Shown here piece after piece: positions 18,777-28,359 of a stretch of 64,000 nt of DNA. The notes beneath the pieces were generated by a model that saw only the letters and a program-made list of their open reading frames with translations, was not told the DNA's origin and did no database searches. How positions within the stretch are numbered: position 1 is the stretch's first letter; each line of letters opens with the position of its first letter. Made by a program: the position numbers and the translations under genes. Source of the stretch: Cystobacter fuscus (GTDB lineage: Bacteria > Myxococcota > Myxococcia > Myxococcales > Myxococcaceae); NCBI RefSeq assembly GCF_002305875.1, contig NZ_CP022098.1, forward strand, positions 9,486,001-9,550,000, in the 5' to 3' direction.

Positions 18777-18784
18777 AAAAGACG

Positions 18785-18814
18785 ACGCCCGAGGGCCATG
18801 GGGCTCCCGGGCGT
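18785..18814 (-). terminator. Rho-independent terminator between convergent genes
   Basis: ACGCCCG at 18785-18791 pairs with CGGGCGT at 18808-18814, with further pairing inside the loop. On the minus strand it is followed by GTCTTTTTC, so it ends the M4 protease transcript. Confidence 0.78.
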
Positions 18815-18841
18815 CCGGACGTCACGGTGCGTGCCGGAGGG

Positions 18842-21091
18842 CTAGTAGGTGCCCTTCATCGTCACGTTGGTGTAGGCGCTGTAGCCGTACGAGCACGCGT
18901 ACCAGGTCCCCGCGGCCGGGCTGCTGATGGTGCAGCTCTCGCTGTTGCCACTCTTGTACGGGCGGCAGGCGTAGGAGCTGGTGGTGGGCTGCGAGCCCTG
19001 CCTCACGTACAGGTCCGCGTCACCCGTGGTGCCCGTCTTGCCCGTCTGGGTGAAGACGACCGAGGTCTTCCCGCTCGGCACGCTCAACGTGAAGCACTTC
19101 CACGTGCCCGAGGAGCCCGAGTACGAGGCCGTCTCCACGCCGTTGGTCAGCACGCTGCCATCACCGCCGGAGCCCGAGGAGTACGTGCCCTTGAGGCTCA
19201 TGCCCGAGGCGTCGGAGTAGCCGAAGATCTTCACGTACCAGGTGCCCGCCTGCGGGTTGGCGATGGTACAGGTCTCCGTGTTGCCTCCCTTGAACGGACG
19301 ACAGTCGTACACGGTGCTGGACGGCTCGGCACCGAACTTCACGTACATGTCGCCGTCACCCGTGCCACCGCTCAGGTCGAACGTCAGGCTGGTGGAGCCG
19401 GCGGGAACGGCCAGCGTGTAGATGCAGCTCCAGACGCCCTCGCTGGCGGAGATGCCCGTCACCGCCACACCGTTGGAGAGCGCCACCTGCGTCGTGCAGG
19501 GGGGCGGCGGGGGGATGCCCACGCCCACGGCCGTCCAGGTCGCCGTCACGGCCTCCACGGTGGCCGCGTCGTAGCCGAGCGCCGCCGCGGCCTGCTCGGT
19601 GTACGTCTTCGCCTGGGCGAAGGTGGTGCTGGGCGTCATCAGGTCCACGTTGGCCTTGTAGAAGATGGCGCCGGCCTTCTGCACGCCGATGGCCGGGACG
19701 ACCGTGGTGGACTTGCCACGCGGGTGCGTGCCGCCCTTGGAGAGCAGCGTGAAGGCCAGGTTGGCGATACCCGAGCTGTAGTGCACGTCCTTGCTGCCCG
19801 CGCTGCTGGTCCAGTAGTCCAGCGAGGCGCCGTCCTTGGCCGGGTCGTACATGTAGCGCAGGGCGTCGTTCGGGATGGCCGGGGTCCAGATGTCGTCACC
19901 CACCATGAACACCTCGTTCGTGGTGGCCCAGGTGCCCGAGGCGTAGCTCTCGCAGTAGGCGCCAAAGATGTCGCTCATCGCCTCGTTGAGGCCACCGGAC
20001 TCGCCCGAGTAGATGAGGTCGGATTCGTGATCGGTCACCGCGTGGGTGAGCTCGTGCGTGGTCACGTCCGCGGACAGACCGAGCATGGTCGAGTCCGTGC
20101 CGTTGCCATCGCCGTACACCATCTGGGTGCCGTCCCAGTAGGCGTTCACGTAGTTGGTGCTGTAATGCACCGTGCTGATGAGGGTCGCGCCCGCGTTGTC
20201 GAGCGAGTCACGGCCGAAGTTGTTCTTGTAGCAGTCGTAGGTGCCGCCGAGCTTGTCGTAGTTGACGTCGACGTGGGTGTCGCCCGTGGCGGCCTGGCCC
20301 TCGGAGCGCTTGAGCGTACCCGGAGTGCTGCTGGTGTTGTTGGCCGAGTACACCTTGCGGTTGAGCGCGGTGTGGATGTCCGTGGTGCGGCCCAGGAGGG
20401 AGCCATCGCGCGCGCTCACGAAGACGTGGTCACGCACTGGCAGCAGGGCGCCCTCGCCCGTCACCACCACCTCGTAGGCCAGCTGGAGCCGGCTGCCCGC
20501 GGGGCGGTAGTAGACGAGCTGGGCGCTCCCGGCGCTCAGCCCGGTGCCCTCGGTGTGGCGCAGGGCGGACTGGGTGGCCGCCTCGCGGGAGACGCGCGCC
20601 ACGGCCGGGACGTTCTCGCCATCGCGGGCCGTGCCGTTGACCGCGTAGACGTGGCCTTGGGGGTCCACGTGGACGACGAGCTCCTCGCCCACCACCGGCA
20701 GGCCGTTCTTCGTCTGGGCATAGCGCACGTGCGTGTGGCCCTGGGCGTCCACGCGGGTGCGCCGCACCATCAGGTCCGCCGCCTGCAGGCGGAAGATGGG
20801 AGCGATGCGGTTGAGCGCGTCGCCCATCCGGGCGCGCACGTCACCGGCCGCGAGCCCCCGTAGGGATTGGCCCGTGGAGCCGAAGTCACCCCGGACGTAG
20901 AAGGGAATCACTCCGTCCTCGTGCTTGCCGACGATCTGGACGCCAGGGATGGCGCTCAGCGCGGACTTCACGTCGGCCGAGGACAGGGTGCCAATCTCGT
21001 CGGTGCTCTCCGGCGTCGCGTTCGTGCCCTCCACGCCGCACGCCGCGAGGGGCAAGGCGAGGAGCGCGGTCAGAATCCGATGACGAACCAA
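18842..21091 (-). CDS. Secreted thermolysin-like (M4) metalloprotease with two PPC domains
   Basis: The precursor (about 749 residues) starts with a lipobox-like signal (LLALPLAAC). FTP and PepSY-type propeptide regions cover residues 35-230. The M4 catalytic domain has HELTHAVTDHE near residue 348 and GGLNEAMSD with the third zinc ligand near 372. Two repeated beta-sandwich domains follow (about 525-620 and 640-750), each with an YVK or YVRQG core and an ACRPxKSGNxExC or similar disulphide pattern, as in bacterial pre-peptidase C-terminal domains. AGGAGG stands seven bases before TTG 21091, which is favoured over TTG 21097. The role is probably extracellular protein digestion during predation. 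Confidence 0.96.
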   Translation of the reverse strand: MVRHRILTALLALPLAACGVEGTNATPESTDEIGTLSSADVKSALSAIPGVQIVGKHEDGVIPFYVRGDFGSTGQSLRGLAAGDVRARMGDALNRIAPIFRLQAADLMVRRTRVDAQGHTHVRYAQTKNGLPVVGEELVVHVDPQGHVYAVNGTARDGENVPAVARVSREAATQSALRHTEGTGLSAGSAQLVYYRPAGSRLQLAYEVVVTGEGALLPVRDHVFVSARDGSLLGRTTDIHTALNRKVYSANNTSSTPGTLKRSEGQAATGDTHVDVNYDKLGGTYDCYKNNFGRDSLDNAGATLISTVHYSTNYVNAYWDGTQMVYGDGNGTDSTMLGLSADVTTHELTHAVTDHESDLIYSGESGGLNEAMSDIFGAYCESYASGTWATTNEVFMVGDDIWTPAIPNDALRYMYDPAKDGASLDYWTSSAGSKDVHYSSGIANLAFTLLSKGGTHPRGKSTTVVPAIGVQKAGAIFYKANVDLMTPSTTFAQAKTYTEQAAAALGYDAATVEAVTATWTAVGVGIPPPPPCTTQVALSNGVAVTGISASEGVWSCIYTLAVPAGSTSLTFDLSGGTGDGDMYVKFGAEPSSTVYDCRPFKGGNTETCTIANPQAGTWYVKIFGYSDASGMSLKGTYSSGSGGDGSVLTNGVETASYSGSSGTWKCFTLSVPSGKTSVVFTQTGKTGTTGDADLYVRQGSQPTTSSYACRPYKSGNSESCTISSPAAGTWYACSYGYSAYTNVTMKGTY

Positions 21092-21376
21092 GGGCAAACC
21101 TCCTGCTGGCCGGTGACGGAGATGTCACCGAGGCCGTTCCCGGTTCGAGCAGAATCCATGCCATTTGCTAAAGAGCCGTAAGCCCATCTAATCCTTGATG
21201 GCGCGAGCACCTCCCCTGGTACATGGATGTCGCAGTCGGCCCCCGCCGCTGTATGGAACCTTGACATCCGAGCCGCCAACCCCCTGGAAGCGCGGGAGAA
21301 TCCGGCCGTGCACCCGCACCGTCCTGACTCAGGACATGTCCAGTAGATCCTGACACCGCCCCCAGAGCGACCCGGG

Positions 21377-22822
21377 CTACGAGCCGCTGGACGAGGGAGC
21401 CGGGGTGAAGCCGCCATGGAAGGTGATGGGAATGGCGTGCTCGAACCACGCCCGGGCCAGCGGCTCCGCGCCGGGGTGCCGCGCGTCCAGCACCGCCACG
21501 TGCGTCAGGCCACTCGGCGCGTCGTACACCTGCGTCAGCACGTAGCCGTCATCCTCCTCGATGGCACCCGCTCGCGGCACGAACACCGGCTCGGTGGGGT
21601 ACGGCTCGCTCCCCAGCGCGAAGCGCTCCTCGCGCCCCGTCGTCATGTCCACCTTCGCCACCGCGTCGTGCGGCCCGCGCTGCGCCGCCGGCCCCGAGTG
21701 CACGGACAGGTAGAGGTAGCGGTGCTCCCGCGTCTCCACCCGCGGCGCCACCCGGGGGAACTCGGAAGACAGGGCCAGGCGCTCCTCGGTGCGGAAGGTG
21801 CGTGCCTTCAAGTCCAGCGTCGCCCGGTGCAGCCGGCCCTGGGAGGGCATCGTGGGCACGCCGTGCGTCAACTCGCGCAGCCAGGTGTTGGTGCCGAAGT
21901 CCGGGTAGCGCACGTAGTCCACCACCACGCTCCCCTCGCGCTCGTACGCATTGGCGAAGTGCCACGTGAAGAGCGGCTCCGTCTCGATGCGCACCGGGTT
22001 GGCCAGGTCATCGAGGGGCACCACCAGCACCTGCGTCCCCAGCTCCGGCCGCCACTCCAGGTTCCTCGAATAGTACCCCACCCCCAGCAGCATCTTGAAG
22101 ACGTCGAGCCGCAGGGGAGTCACGAAGAAGACGAGGTGCCGCTCGGTGGCGATGAAGTCATGGATCATCGTCGGCCCGGGCAGGGGAACCTGGCCCAGGT
22201 GGCGCGCGCCCCCGCTATCCGGCAGCTCGTACAGCTCCAGCGTGGTGACGCGCCCGTAGCGCATGCCGAAGTTGTACGTCGCCTCGCGCCCCGGCACCCG
22301 GTGCGGGTGCGCGGAGAAGTTCGTCAGGATGACGCCCAGGTCCGTCTCGCCCAGCCAGCGCAAATCCTCCGGGGAGAGCTCCGTGGGCAGGCCCCCCTCG
22401 TACAGCGCGAAAATCCGCCCGTTCCACTCCAGCACCGACGTGTTCGCCGCGTTCCTCTTTTGCGCCCCATGCCTCAGCCTGCGCCACGGCGAGGACCCCG
22501 TTCCGTAACCGCCGCCGAGGATCCTCCCCGCCGCGCGCCCGGCGCGCAGGCCCGGGGTGTCGATCACCCGCGCCGCCCCTCGTGCGCCGCTCCCGTCGAA
22601 GCGCACCGCCATCACGCCACCGTCCCCGTCGAACCAGTGCCCGTAGCGCTCCGCCCCCACGCCGAAGGTCATCGAACCCACCCGCCTCAGCGTGCCCCGC
22701 AGGTCCTCCGGCAACTTCCCCTCCACCCGGAGCGGCTGGAAGCCCTGATCCTTCGTCAGGTCGCGGAAGGTCCCGCGCCAGCCCGGCTGCGCGGAAGACT
22801 GCTTCATCGCCGTGCGCGTCAT
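21377..22822 (-). CDS. Carotenoid oxygenase (RPE65/CCD family)
   Basis: This 481-residue protein has the four-His iron site of the seven-bladed propeller dioxygenases: SAHPHRVP, TMIHDFIATE, FTWHFANAYE and TFHGGF close to the end. GVGAERYGHWFDGDGGV near residue 50 is a typical N-terminal marker. These enzymes cleave a carotenoid or stilbene double bond to give apocarotenoids. GGAGGACATACGG precedes the ATG at 22822, which rules out the much longer upstream extension. It diverges from the kinase gene at 23040. No other carotenoid gene is near, so its substrate is open. Confidence 0.95.
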   Translation of the reverse strand: MTRTAMKQSSAQPGWRGTFRDLTKDQGFQPLRVEGKLPEDLRGTLRRVGSMTFGVGAERYGHWFDGDGGVMAVRFDGSGARGAARVIDTPGLRAGRAAGRILGGGYGTGSSPWRRLRHGAQKRNAANTSVLEWNGRIFALYEGGLPTELSPEDLRWLGETDLGVILTNFSAHPHRVPGREATYNFGMRYGRVTTLELYELPDSGGARHLGQVPLPGPTMIHDFIATERHLVFFVTPLRLDVFKMLLGVGYYSRNLEWRPELGTQVLVVPLDDLANPVRIETEPLFTWHFANAYEREGSVVVDYVRYPDFGTNTWLRELTHGVPTMPSQGRLHRATLDLKARTFRTEERLALSSEFPRVAPRVETREHRYLYLSVHSGPAAQRGPHDAVAKVDMTTGREERFALGSEPYPTEPVFVPRAGAIEEDDGYVLTQVYDAPSGLTHVAVLDARHPGAEPLARAWFEHAIPITFHGGFTPAPSSSGS

Positions 22823-23039
22823 CCCGTATGTCCTCCAGCGGAGACTCCCCTCGCGGGCCCCGCTCATGATGGCGTTGTCGGACTTCAAGCTACCCCGCTC
22901 ACGGGGGTCCCCAAAGACAACCAGCACGACCACCGGTCTCCCTGGAACTGTCGGGCGTCGGTCGGTTGACCGCCAGGGCGGGGAGCACCCCGGGAGCGGG
23001 CGGAATCCTGGGCGGCCAACCCTGGCAGAATACGTCGTG

Positions 23040-26000
23040 ATGCGTTGCCAGACTTGCGGACGACGATGGGCGGGAACCCACACGGACTGTCCACGTGGGG
23101 CCTCCCCCATGGAAGAGCCGCACCTTGCTCGTGAGCACCCCCCGCCTCCGTTCGCCATCGCCGGCTACCACCTGGACGAGGTGATGGCACGGGGGGGATT
23201 CGGGATGCTCGTGCTCGCGCACCGGGAGCGGGACGGAGAGCGGGTGGCCCTCAAGGTGGCCCACCCGGAGTCCCCGCTGGCCTGGGCGCAACTGCACCGG
23301 GAAGCCGCCGTGCTGCGCGCCCTGGGGCCTCCCACCGTCCCCGCCGTGTACGAGGTGGGCACCGTCATCGCCACGGACGTGCCGTACATCGCCATGCAGC
23401 TCATCACCCAGCCCACGCTGGCCGAGCTGCTGGCACGGCGGGACGGTCCCCTGCCCACCGACATGTTCGCCCGATGTGCCCTGGCCCTGGTGGACTCCCT
23501 GGCGGTGGTGCACGCGCGCGGCTTCGTCCACGGCGATCTCAAACCGGAGAACATCTATTACGACGACTCGGCGGGCCGGGCCGGCTTCTTCGACTTCGGC
23601 CTGTCGCGCGCGCTGCACGCCCCGGTGGAGCCGATGCCCGATGGCACCCGGTTCATCCCCATCGAAGGAGCCTTCGCGGGAACGGCCGAGTACATGGCGC
23701 CCGAGCAGTGCGAGGGGCGAGCGGACCTGGACGCGCGTGCGGACCTCTACGCCCTGGGCGTCATCCTCTACGAGATGCTCACCGGACGGCCGCCCTTCTT
23801 CGGCCGGCAAGTGGATGTGCTCCAGGCCCATCTCTCGCGCCGTCCCCCCCGGCCCGGAGAGCTGGCCCCCGTCCCCGAGTCGCTCGAGCAGGTGGTGTTG
23901 CGCTGCCTCGTCAAGGAGCGCGACCGGCGCTTCGGGCGCGCGGAGGACCTCGGGAGCGCGCTCCGGGACGCCCTGTCCCGTCAGGAGCAGCCGCGCCCTC
24001 GCGCCCTGACGCCCCCACCCCACCTGCCGCTGGTGCACCCCGCGCCCCGCCGGCGCACCGTCGCGGTGCTCTTCTTCCGCTCCGGCGCCACCCCCGTCAC
24101 CCTCCAGAAGGTGCTCGCCAGCTTCGGCGGGCACCTGGCCTTCCACGAAGACAGCCGGTTCGCCGGCGTGTTCGAGCCGGACGCGGGTGACAAGCCCCTG
24201 CAACACGCCCTGCGAGCCGCGGAGGGACTCGTGGCCCAGGAGCTGGCGACGGCCACGCTGTTGGATTTGCTGTCCGTGGTGGTCCAGCCGCGCCCCGGTG
24301 GTCCACCGCGCTACCTGGGCAATGCCCTCTCCCGGAACGAACCCGAGCTCGGGCAGGACGGCGCCCCTCCCCTCCTGCTCACCCGTGCCGCGGTGGAGGC
24401 CCTGCCCGAGAAGCAGTTCGTCCCCGTCCCCGAGCGGCCAGGTTTCTTCCGGATCGCCACGCTCGCGGTCGCCCCCCAGGACGTCACCGACCTGTGCCTC
24501 GAGAGCGGGGAGCTGTTGGGCCGCGATGAGGAGCTCGCGGAGCTGGAGCGGAGCGCGAGCCTGGCCCTGGAGGAGCAGGCGCCCAGGCTCGTCACCGTGC
24601 TGGGGGACTGGGGCCACGGCAAGAGCCACCTGGGCGCCACCCTCGTCCAACGGCTCCAGTTCCGGCTGCCCCACGCGCGCGTGTACGCCTGGCGGGCCCG
24701 GCAACCCATCCAGGGCGGCCTGGAGGGCTCGCTGCGCATGCTGATCCGCGCCGCGCTCGGCCCCGCCTGGCGGGACAAGCAGCTCCCCGAGGACATGGGC
24801 CGGGCCACCTGCCTCGAGCTGCTGGGGCCCGCGCTGAGCACGGAGCTGTGGCCCGGCGTGGCCTCCGCCCTGGGCTGGCTGACCCACACGGCCTCCGAGG
24901 TGCGCAGCCGGGCCGCGGCACCCGGCGCGCTGCGCTCGCTGGCCATGCGCGCCGCGGGCGAGCTGCTGGCCGCGCGCGCCCGCCGCCAACCCCTCTGCTT
25001 CATCCTCGACGATGCCCACTACGCCGAGGAGACGGTCCTGGACGCGCTGGAGTACGCGACCCGGGCGGGCACCCGCCATCCCCTCTGGGTGTGCGTGCTG
25101 GCCCGCTCGGGCTTCGCGCGAGGCCGTCCCTCCTCGGGCTCGCGCACCGAGCACCACCGCCGCCTCGAACTCGCCCCCCTGTCCCTGGCCAGCGCGATGG
25201 AGCTGTGCCGCCAGCACCTCCACCCGGCGGAGAACATCCCCGCCGAGGCGCTGGCACGGCTCTCCCACCACGCCCAGCGCGTTCCCCTCCTCATCGTGGA
25301 GCTGATGCGGGGCCTCAAGCGCCAGGGGCTGGTGCGCCAGCACACCAGTGGTGGCAGCTGGTACCTGGCCACGGACGAGTTGGATCGGATTCCGGAGCTG
25401 CACCTGGTGGAATGGCTGGTGGAGCGCGAGCTGAACACCCTGCCCGTGGAGCTCGCCGCGCACGCGCGGCTGTGCGCGCTGCTCGGCCCGGACTTCACCC
25501 TCGAGGAGACCGAGGACGTGGTGCGGGAGCTGGATCGCGACGGGGGCGCGCAGGACTTCCCGTTGGATCCCCGCCACGCCACCCGTCGGCTGCTGGAGCT
25601 GGGACTCCTGGTGGATGACGGAAGGGGAAACCTCGGCTTCCGCAACGAGCTGCTGCGCGCCATCGTGGCACGCTCCCTGCCCAAGCAGGATCAGACGCGC
25701 ATCCACCGGGCGGCCTACCGCCACCACCGGCGCGAGTTGCGGAGCGGGGAGCGCCACCGCATGCCCCGACTGGCCCTGCACGCCGCCGCCGCCGGCCTGC
25801 GCCAGGAGGCCGCCGCGCTCTACGCCGACCTGGCGGATTCCGCCCGTGCGCGCCACGCCTACCTGGAGGCCGAGTCCACCTACACCCGGAAATTGGAGCT
25901 GTTGGACGAGGGCGACGAGTGGCGCCGCCGCCTCGCCCTGCGCGGACGGGGCCTCATGCGCTACCGCGTGGGACGCTACGAGGACTCGCTGGCGGACTTC

Positions 26001-27059
26001 GCCGAGGCCAGGAAGCTGGCTCAGCGCATGGGCGCGGTGGGTGAGGAGGTGGGACTGCTGCTGGACGAGTCGATGGCCCTGGACTGGATGAACGACTATG
26101 GCCGCTCCGAGGCCCGGGTCGTGGAGGCGCGGCGGCTGCTGCTCTCCGCCGGGCTGTGCTCCGCCCTGCTCGAGGCTCGGGTGTGGCTGGGACTGGGGCG
26201 CGCGCAGCTGCGCAAGGGCCACTGGGAGGAAGCCCGCCCCCTTCTGGAGGAGGCCGCCACGCGCGCTCGCGGCTTGGGCGACGCCGGGTACGAGTCGCTG
26301 GTGGTGTCCCAGTTGCTGCTGGCCGCCATCCTCCCCACGCTGGGCCACATCGACGAGGCCGGGCGCATCTTCGAGGAAGTCATCGCCGCCTGCGAACGGC
26401 GGGGAGACCGGCTCCACCTGGGCAGCGCCATCAACAACCGCCGCAACCTCTGGGTGGCGCGCGAGGACTTGCAGAGCGCGCTGAGAGACCAGGAGCGCGT
26501 CATGCAGTTGGGGCGCGAGCTGGGCATGGTGGGGTGGGAGTACTTCGCCGAGTACAACATGGGGGAGTTGCTCTACCAGGCGGGAGACACCCAGGCGGCG
26601 CTGCCCCACATCACCCGCGCCATCGAACTGGAGCGGCGCAATCCGGAGGTGGCGCCCCGGCCCTCGGCCTTGTTGCTGGAGGCGCGGGTGCTGGCGTTCT
26701 CCGGGGAGGACGCGCGGGCCCGCGAGGTGTTCACCGCGGTGTGCCAGGAGGTGGAGCGCGGCGGGGCCCGCTTCAGTCCCTCCGAGGAAGTGCTCCTGCA
26801 GTCGGTGGAGCTGGCCACCCGCGAGGCGAGCGCCGAGGAGTGGCGCGAACTCCAGGCCCGCTCCGACAGGTGCTCGACGGAGCAGGAGCCGCTGGAGGTG
26901 CTGGAGCTGCGCGCCCTGGCGAGGCTGCGGCGGGGCAGGCGCGAGGAGGCGGTGGACCTGCTGGAGGAGGCCTTGCGCCGCGCCGCCCTCATTCCCAACC
27001 TCATGCGGGCACGGCTGCGGCGCAGCCTGGAGCGGGCGAGCCTCCCGGGAACGGCGTGA
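23040..27059 (+). CDS. Ser/Thr protein kinase with AAA-type ATPase and TPR region
   Basis: This 1339-residue cytoplasmic regulator starts with a CQTCGRRW...C zinc-ribbon-like segment. The kinase domain (about 40-300) shows ARGGFGMLVLA, the Lys of VALKVA, HGDLKPENI, FDFGLS and YMAPEQ. A region near 350-490 resembles a nucleotide-cyclase-like linker. An NTPase follows with a Walker A, GDWGHGKS, around residue 523 and FILDDAHY as Walker B. The last 450 residues are TPR-like helices. The layout matches the large myxobacterial kinase-ATPase signalling proteins. ATG 23040 has no good ribosome binding site; GTG 23037 is possible. Confidence 0.93.
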   Translation: MRCQTCGRRWAGTHTDCPRGASPMEEPHLAREHPPPPFAIAGYHLDEVMARGGFGMLVLAHRERDGERVALKVAHPESPLAWAQLHREAAVLRALGPPTVPAVYEVGTVIATDVPYIAMQLITQPTLAELLARRDGPLPTDMFARCALALVDSLAVVHARGFVHGDLKPENIYYDDSAGRAGFFDFGLSRALHAPVEPMPDGTRFIPIEGAFAGTAEYMAPEQCEGRADLDARADLYALGVILYEMLTGRPPFFGRQVDVLQAHLSRRPPRPGELAPVPESLEQVVLRCLVKERDRRFGRAEDLGSALRDALSRQEQPRPRALTPPPHLPLVHPAPRRRTVAVLFFRSGATPVTLQKVLASFGGHLAFHEDSRFAGVFEPDAGDKPLQHALRAAEGLVAQELATATLLDLLSVVVQPRPGGPPRYLGNALSRNEPELGQDGAPPLLLTRAAVEALPEKQFVPVPERPGFFRIATLAVAPQDVTDLCLESGELLGRDEELAELERSASLALEEQAPRLVTVLGDWGHGKSHLGATLVQRLQFRLPHARVYAWRARQPIQGGLEGSLRMLIRAALGPAWRDKQLPEDMGRATCLELLGPALSTELWPGVASALGWLTHTASEVRSRAAAPGALRSLAMRAAGELLAARARRQPLCFILDDAHYAEETVLDALEYATRAGTRHPLWVCVLARSGFARGRPSSGSRTEHHRRLELAPLSLASAMELCRQHLHPAENIPAEALARLSHHAQRVPLLIVELMRGLKRQGLVRQHTSGGSWYLATDELDRIPELHLVEWLVERELNTLPVELAAHARLCALLGPDFTLEETEDVVRELDRDGGAQDFPLDPRHATRRLLELGLLVDDGRGNLGFRNELLRAIVARSLPKQDQTRIHRAAYRHHRRELRSGERHRMPRLALHAAAAGLRQEAAALYADLADSARARHAYLEAESTYTRKLELLDEGDEWRRRLALRGRGLMRYRVGRYEDSLADFAEARKLAQRMGAVGEEVGLLLDESMALDWMNDYGRSEARVVEARRLLLSAGLCSALLEARVWLGLGRAQLRKGHWEEARPLLEEAATRARGLGDAGYESLVVSQLLLAAILPTLGHIDEAGRIFEEVIAACERRGDRLHLGSAINNRRNLWVAREDLQSALRDQERVMQLGRELGMVGWEYFAEYNMGELLYQAGDTQAALPHITRAIELERRNPEVAPRPSALLLEARVLAFSGEDARAREVFTAVCQEVERGGARFSPSEEVLLQSVELATREASAEEWRELQARSDRCSTEQEPLEVLELRALARLRRGRREEAVDLLEEALRRAALIPNLMRARLRRSLERASLPGTA

Positions 27060-27071
27060 GCACGCCTGTCT

Positions 27072-28067
27072 TCACCGGCGGGCGCCGCAGTCACTGCAGT
27101 TGTTGTAATGCGACCCGGTGCCGCACGACTCCGACACCTGGCAGACGCCATCCCCGCACTTGTAGATGTCCGTGGCCCGGAGGCGGGTGGTGAGCGGGGC
27201 GTACGTCTTCCCGCCATAGGTGCATTGCGTGTAGTAGCTCTTCGTGGAGTCGAGCTGGCAGTAGCTCGAGCAGGGGCCCACGTGGACGAGCGGCGGGCAC
27301 TCCACGCTCACGCCGGTGTCCTGGGAAGTGAGCCCACAGGCCCGGAGGCTGCTTTCCATTCCATTCAGGGTGGAGCCCCGGCAGACATACGCGGAGCCGC
27401 CCACTGCCAGGTTTCCGAAGAAGGCCCCCTCCAACACGGAGAACGTGGTGAGTTCGTTGCTCTCCCGGGGGAGGGCAACCCCCTTGGCATTCAGGCCCTG
27501 CACCGAGACGAGCACCTGCAGGCCGTATTTGTTGACGTGAGCCGCCAGACAGGCGGTGAGGAGCTGCTGCTCCCGCTCCGTCGCGGGCAGCCCGCTGGCC
27601 CAGTCCGGCGTGAGCCCGAGCACCCCATTCCAGGTATAGCTCACCTGGGTGAGCGGGTTGGTCCACGTGCGGCCCTGTCCGCTTTGCACCGCGCAGCCGA
27701 CCACGTACTTCATGACCATGCTGGAATAGCCCTCCGGGTTGGCATTGAACCAATCCTTGAACGTCGCGCTGCTCAGCCCGCTCGTCATCAACCCATTCAT
27801 GATGAGCCCATTGGTGGAGAGCCCGTTCATGATGAGCCCATTCATGATGAGCCCATTGGGAGTCATGCTGTTGGTGGACCACAACGGATTCTCCACCGTG
27901 CTGGACAACCCTGGCTCCTGGTCAAGCGGCTCCACTTCGCTGTGGCCACAGCCAGGAAATACCGCCCAGAGCAGCACCTGGGCTCCGAGGAGCAGGTCCC
28001 CCCATGCCCGGGAACGCGCGAGCCGATCCATGAGCAAAACGCTCTCCTCTCCACTTGCTGGCTTCAT
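27072..28067 (-). CDS. Lipoprotein with NGLIM pentapeptide repeats
   Basis: The 331-residue product has an N-terminal hydrophobic stretch ending AVFPGC, a lipobox. Residues about 70-98 repeat a five-residue unit (NGLIM, NGLST, NGLMT, SGL). The mature part contains LTACLAAHVNKYG and about a dozen Cys, finishing with CGDGVCQVSESCGTG and CSDCG, a pattern like Cys-rich extracellular modules. GGGGGATGAAGTC precedes the ATG at 28067. It converges on the kinase-ATPase gene with only 12 bp between stops. Function is unknown. Confidence 0.9.
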   Translation of the reverse strand: MKPASGEESVLLMDRLARSRAWGDLLLGAQVLLWAVFPGCGHSEVEPLDQEPGLSSTVENPLWSTNSMTPNGLIMNGLIMNGLSTNGLIMNGLMTSGLSSATFKDWFNANPEGYSSMVMKYVVGCAVQSGQGRTWTNPLTQVSYTWNGVLGLTPDWASGLPATEREQQLLTACLAAHVNKYGLQVLVSVQGLNAKGVALPRESNELTTFSVLEGAFFGNLAVGGSAYVCRGSTLNGMESSLRACGLTSQDTGVSVECPPLVHVGPCSSYCQLDSTKSYYTQCTYGGKTYAPLTTRLRATDIYKCGDGVCQVSESCGTGSHYNNCSDCGARR

Positions 28068-28359
28068 GACTTCATCCCCCCATTGACAGACATAAAACCA
28101 CGAGGCCGATCCCGAGGCTCTCTTGAGGAGGCCAGGACGACGATCCCCCGCTCAACCAGGAATACAGACTAAACCTAAAAAACAGCTCCCCCCAGGACAG
28201 GGCCCGGCCAAGTGTCTCTTTTGAGATAAGACACCCGCACTTGTCATCTGGGCGGCAGGTCCACTGCCCGTGGGTCGCGGAGCGCACAGCCCGCGACACC
28301 CGCCGAACAGTGCGTCCAGCACCGCCGGGAGGCGCTGGAACCGGGGCAGGTACGAGGGC
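28068..28359. other. Intergenic region upstream of the repeat lipoprotein
   Basis: These 292 bp contain an AT-rich patch (28075-28220) unusual for this genome, probably the promoter area of the minus-strand lipoprotein gene. No gene is supported here. Confidence 0.45.

Noticed and set aside
17894-20863. Plus-strand frame of 989 codons
   Set aside because: It crosses the kinase end and runs antisense through the M4 protease, whose motifs are clear on the minus strand.
22899-26609. Minus-strand frame of 1236 codons
   Set aside because: Antisense to the kinase-ATPase gene; rich in Gln/His/Gly with no domain motif.
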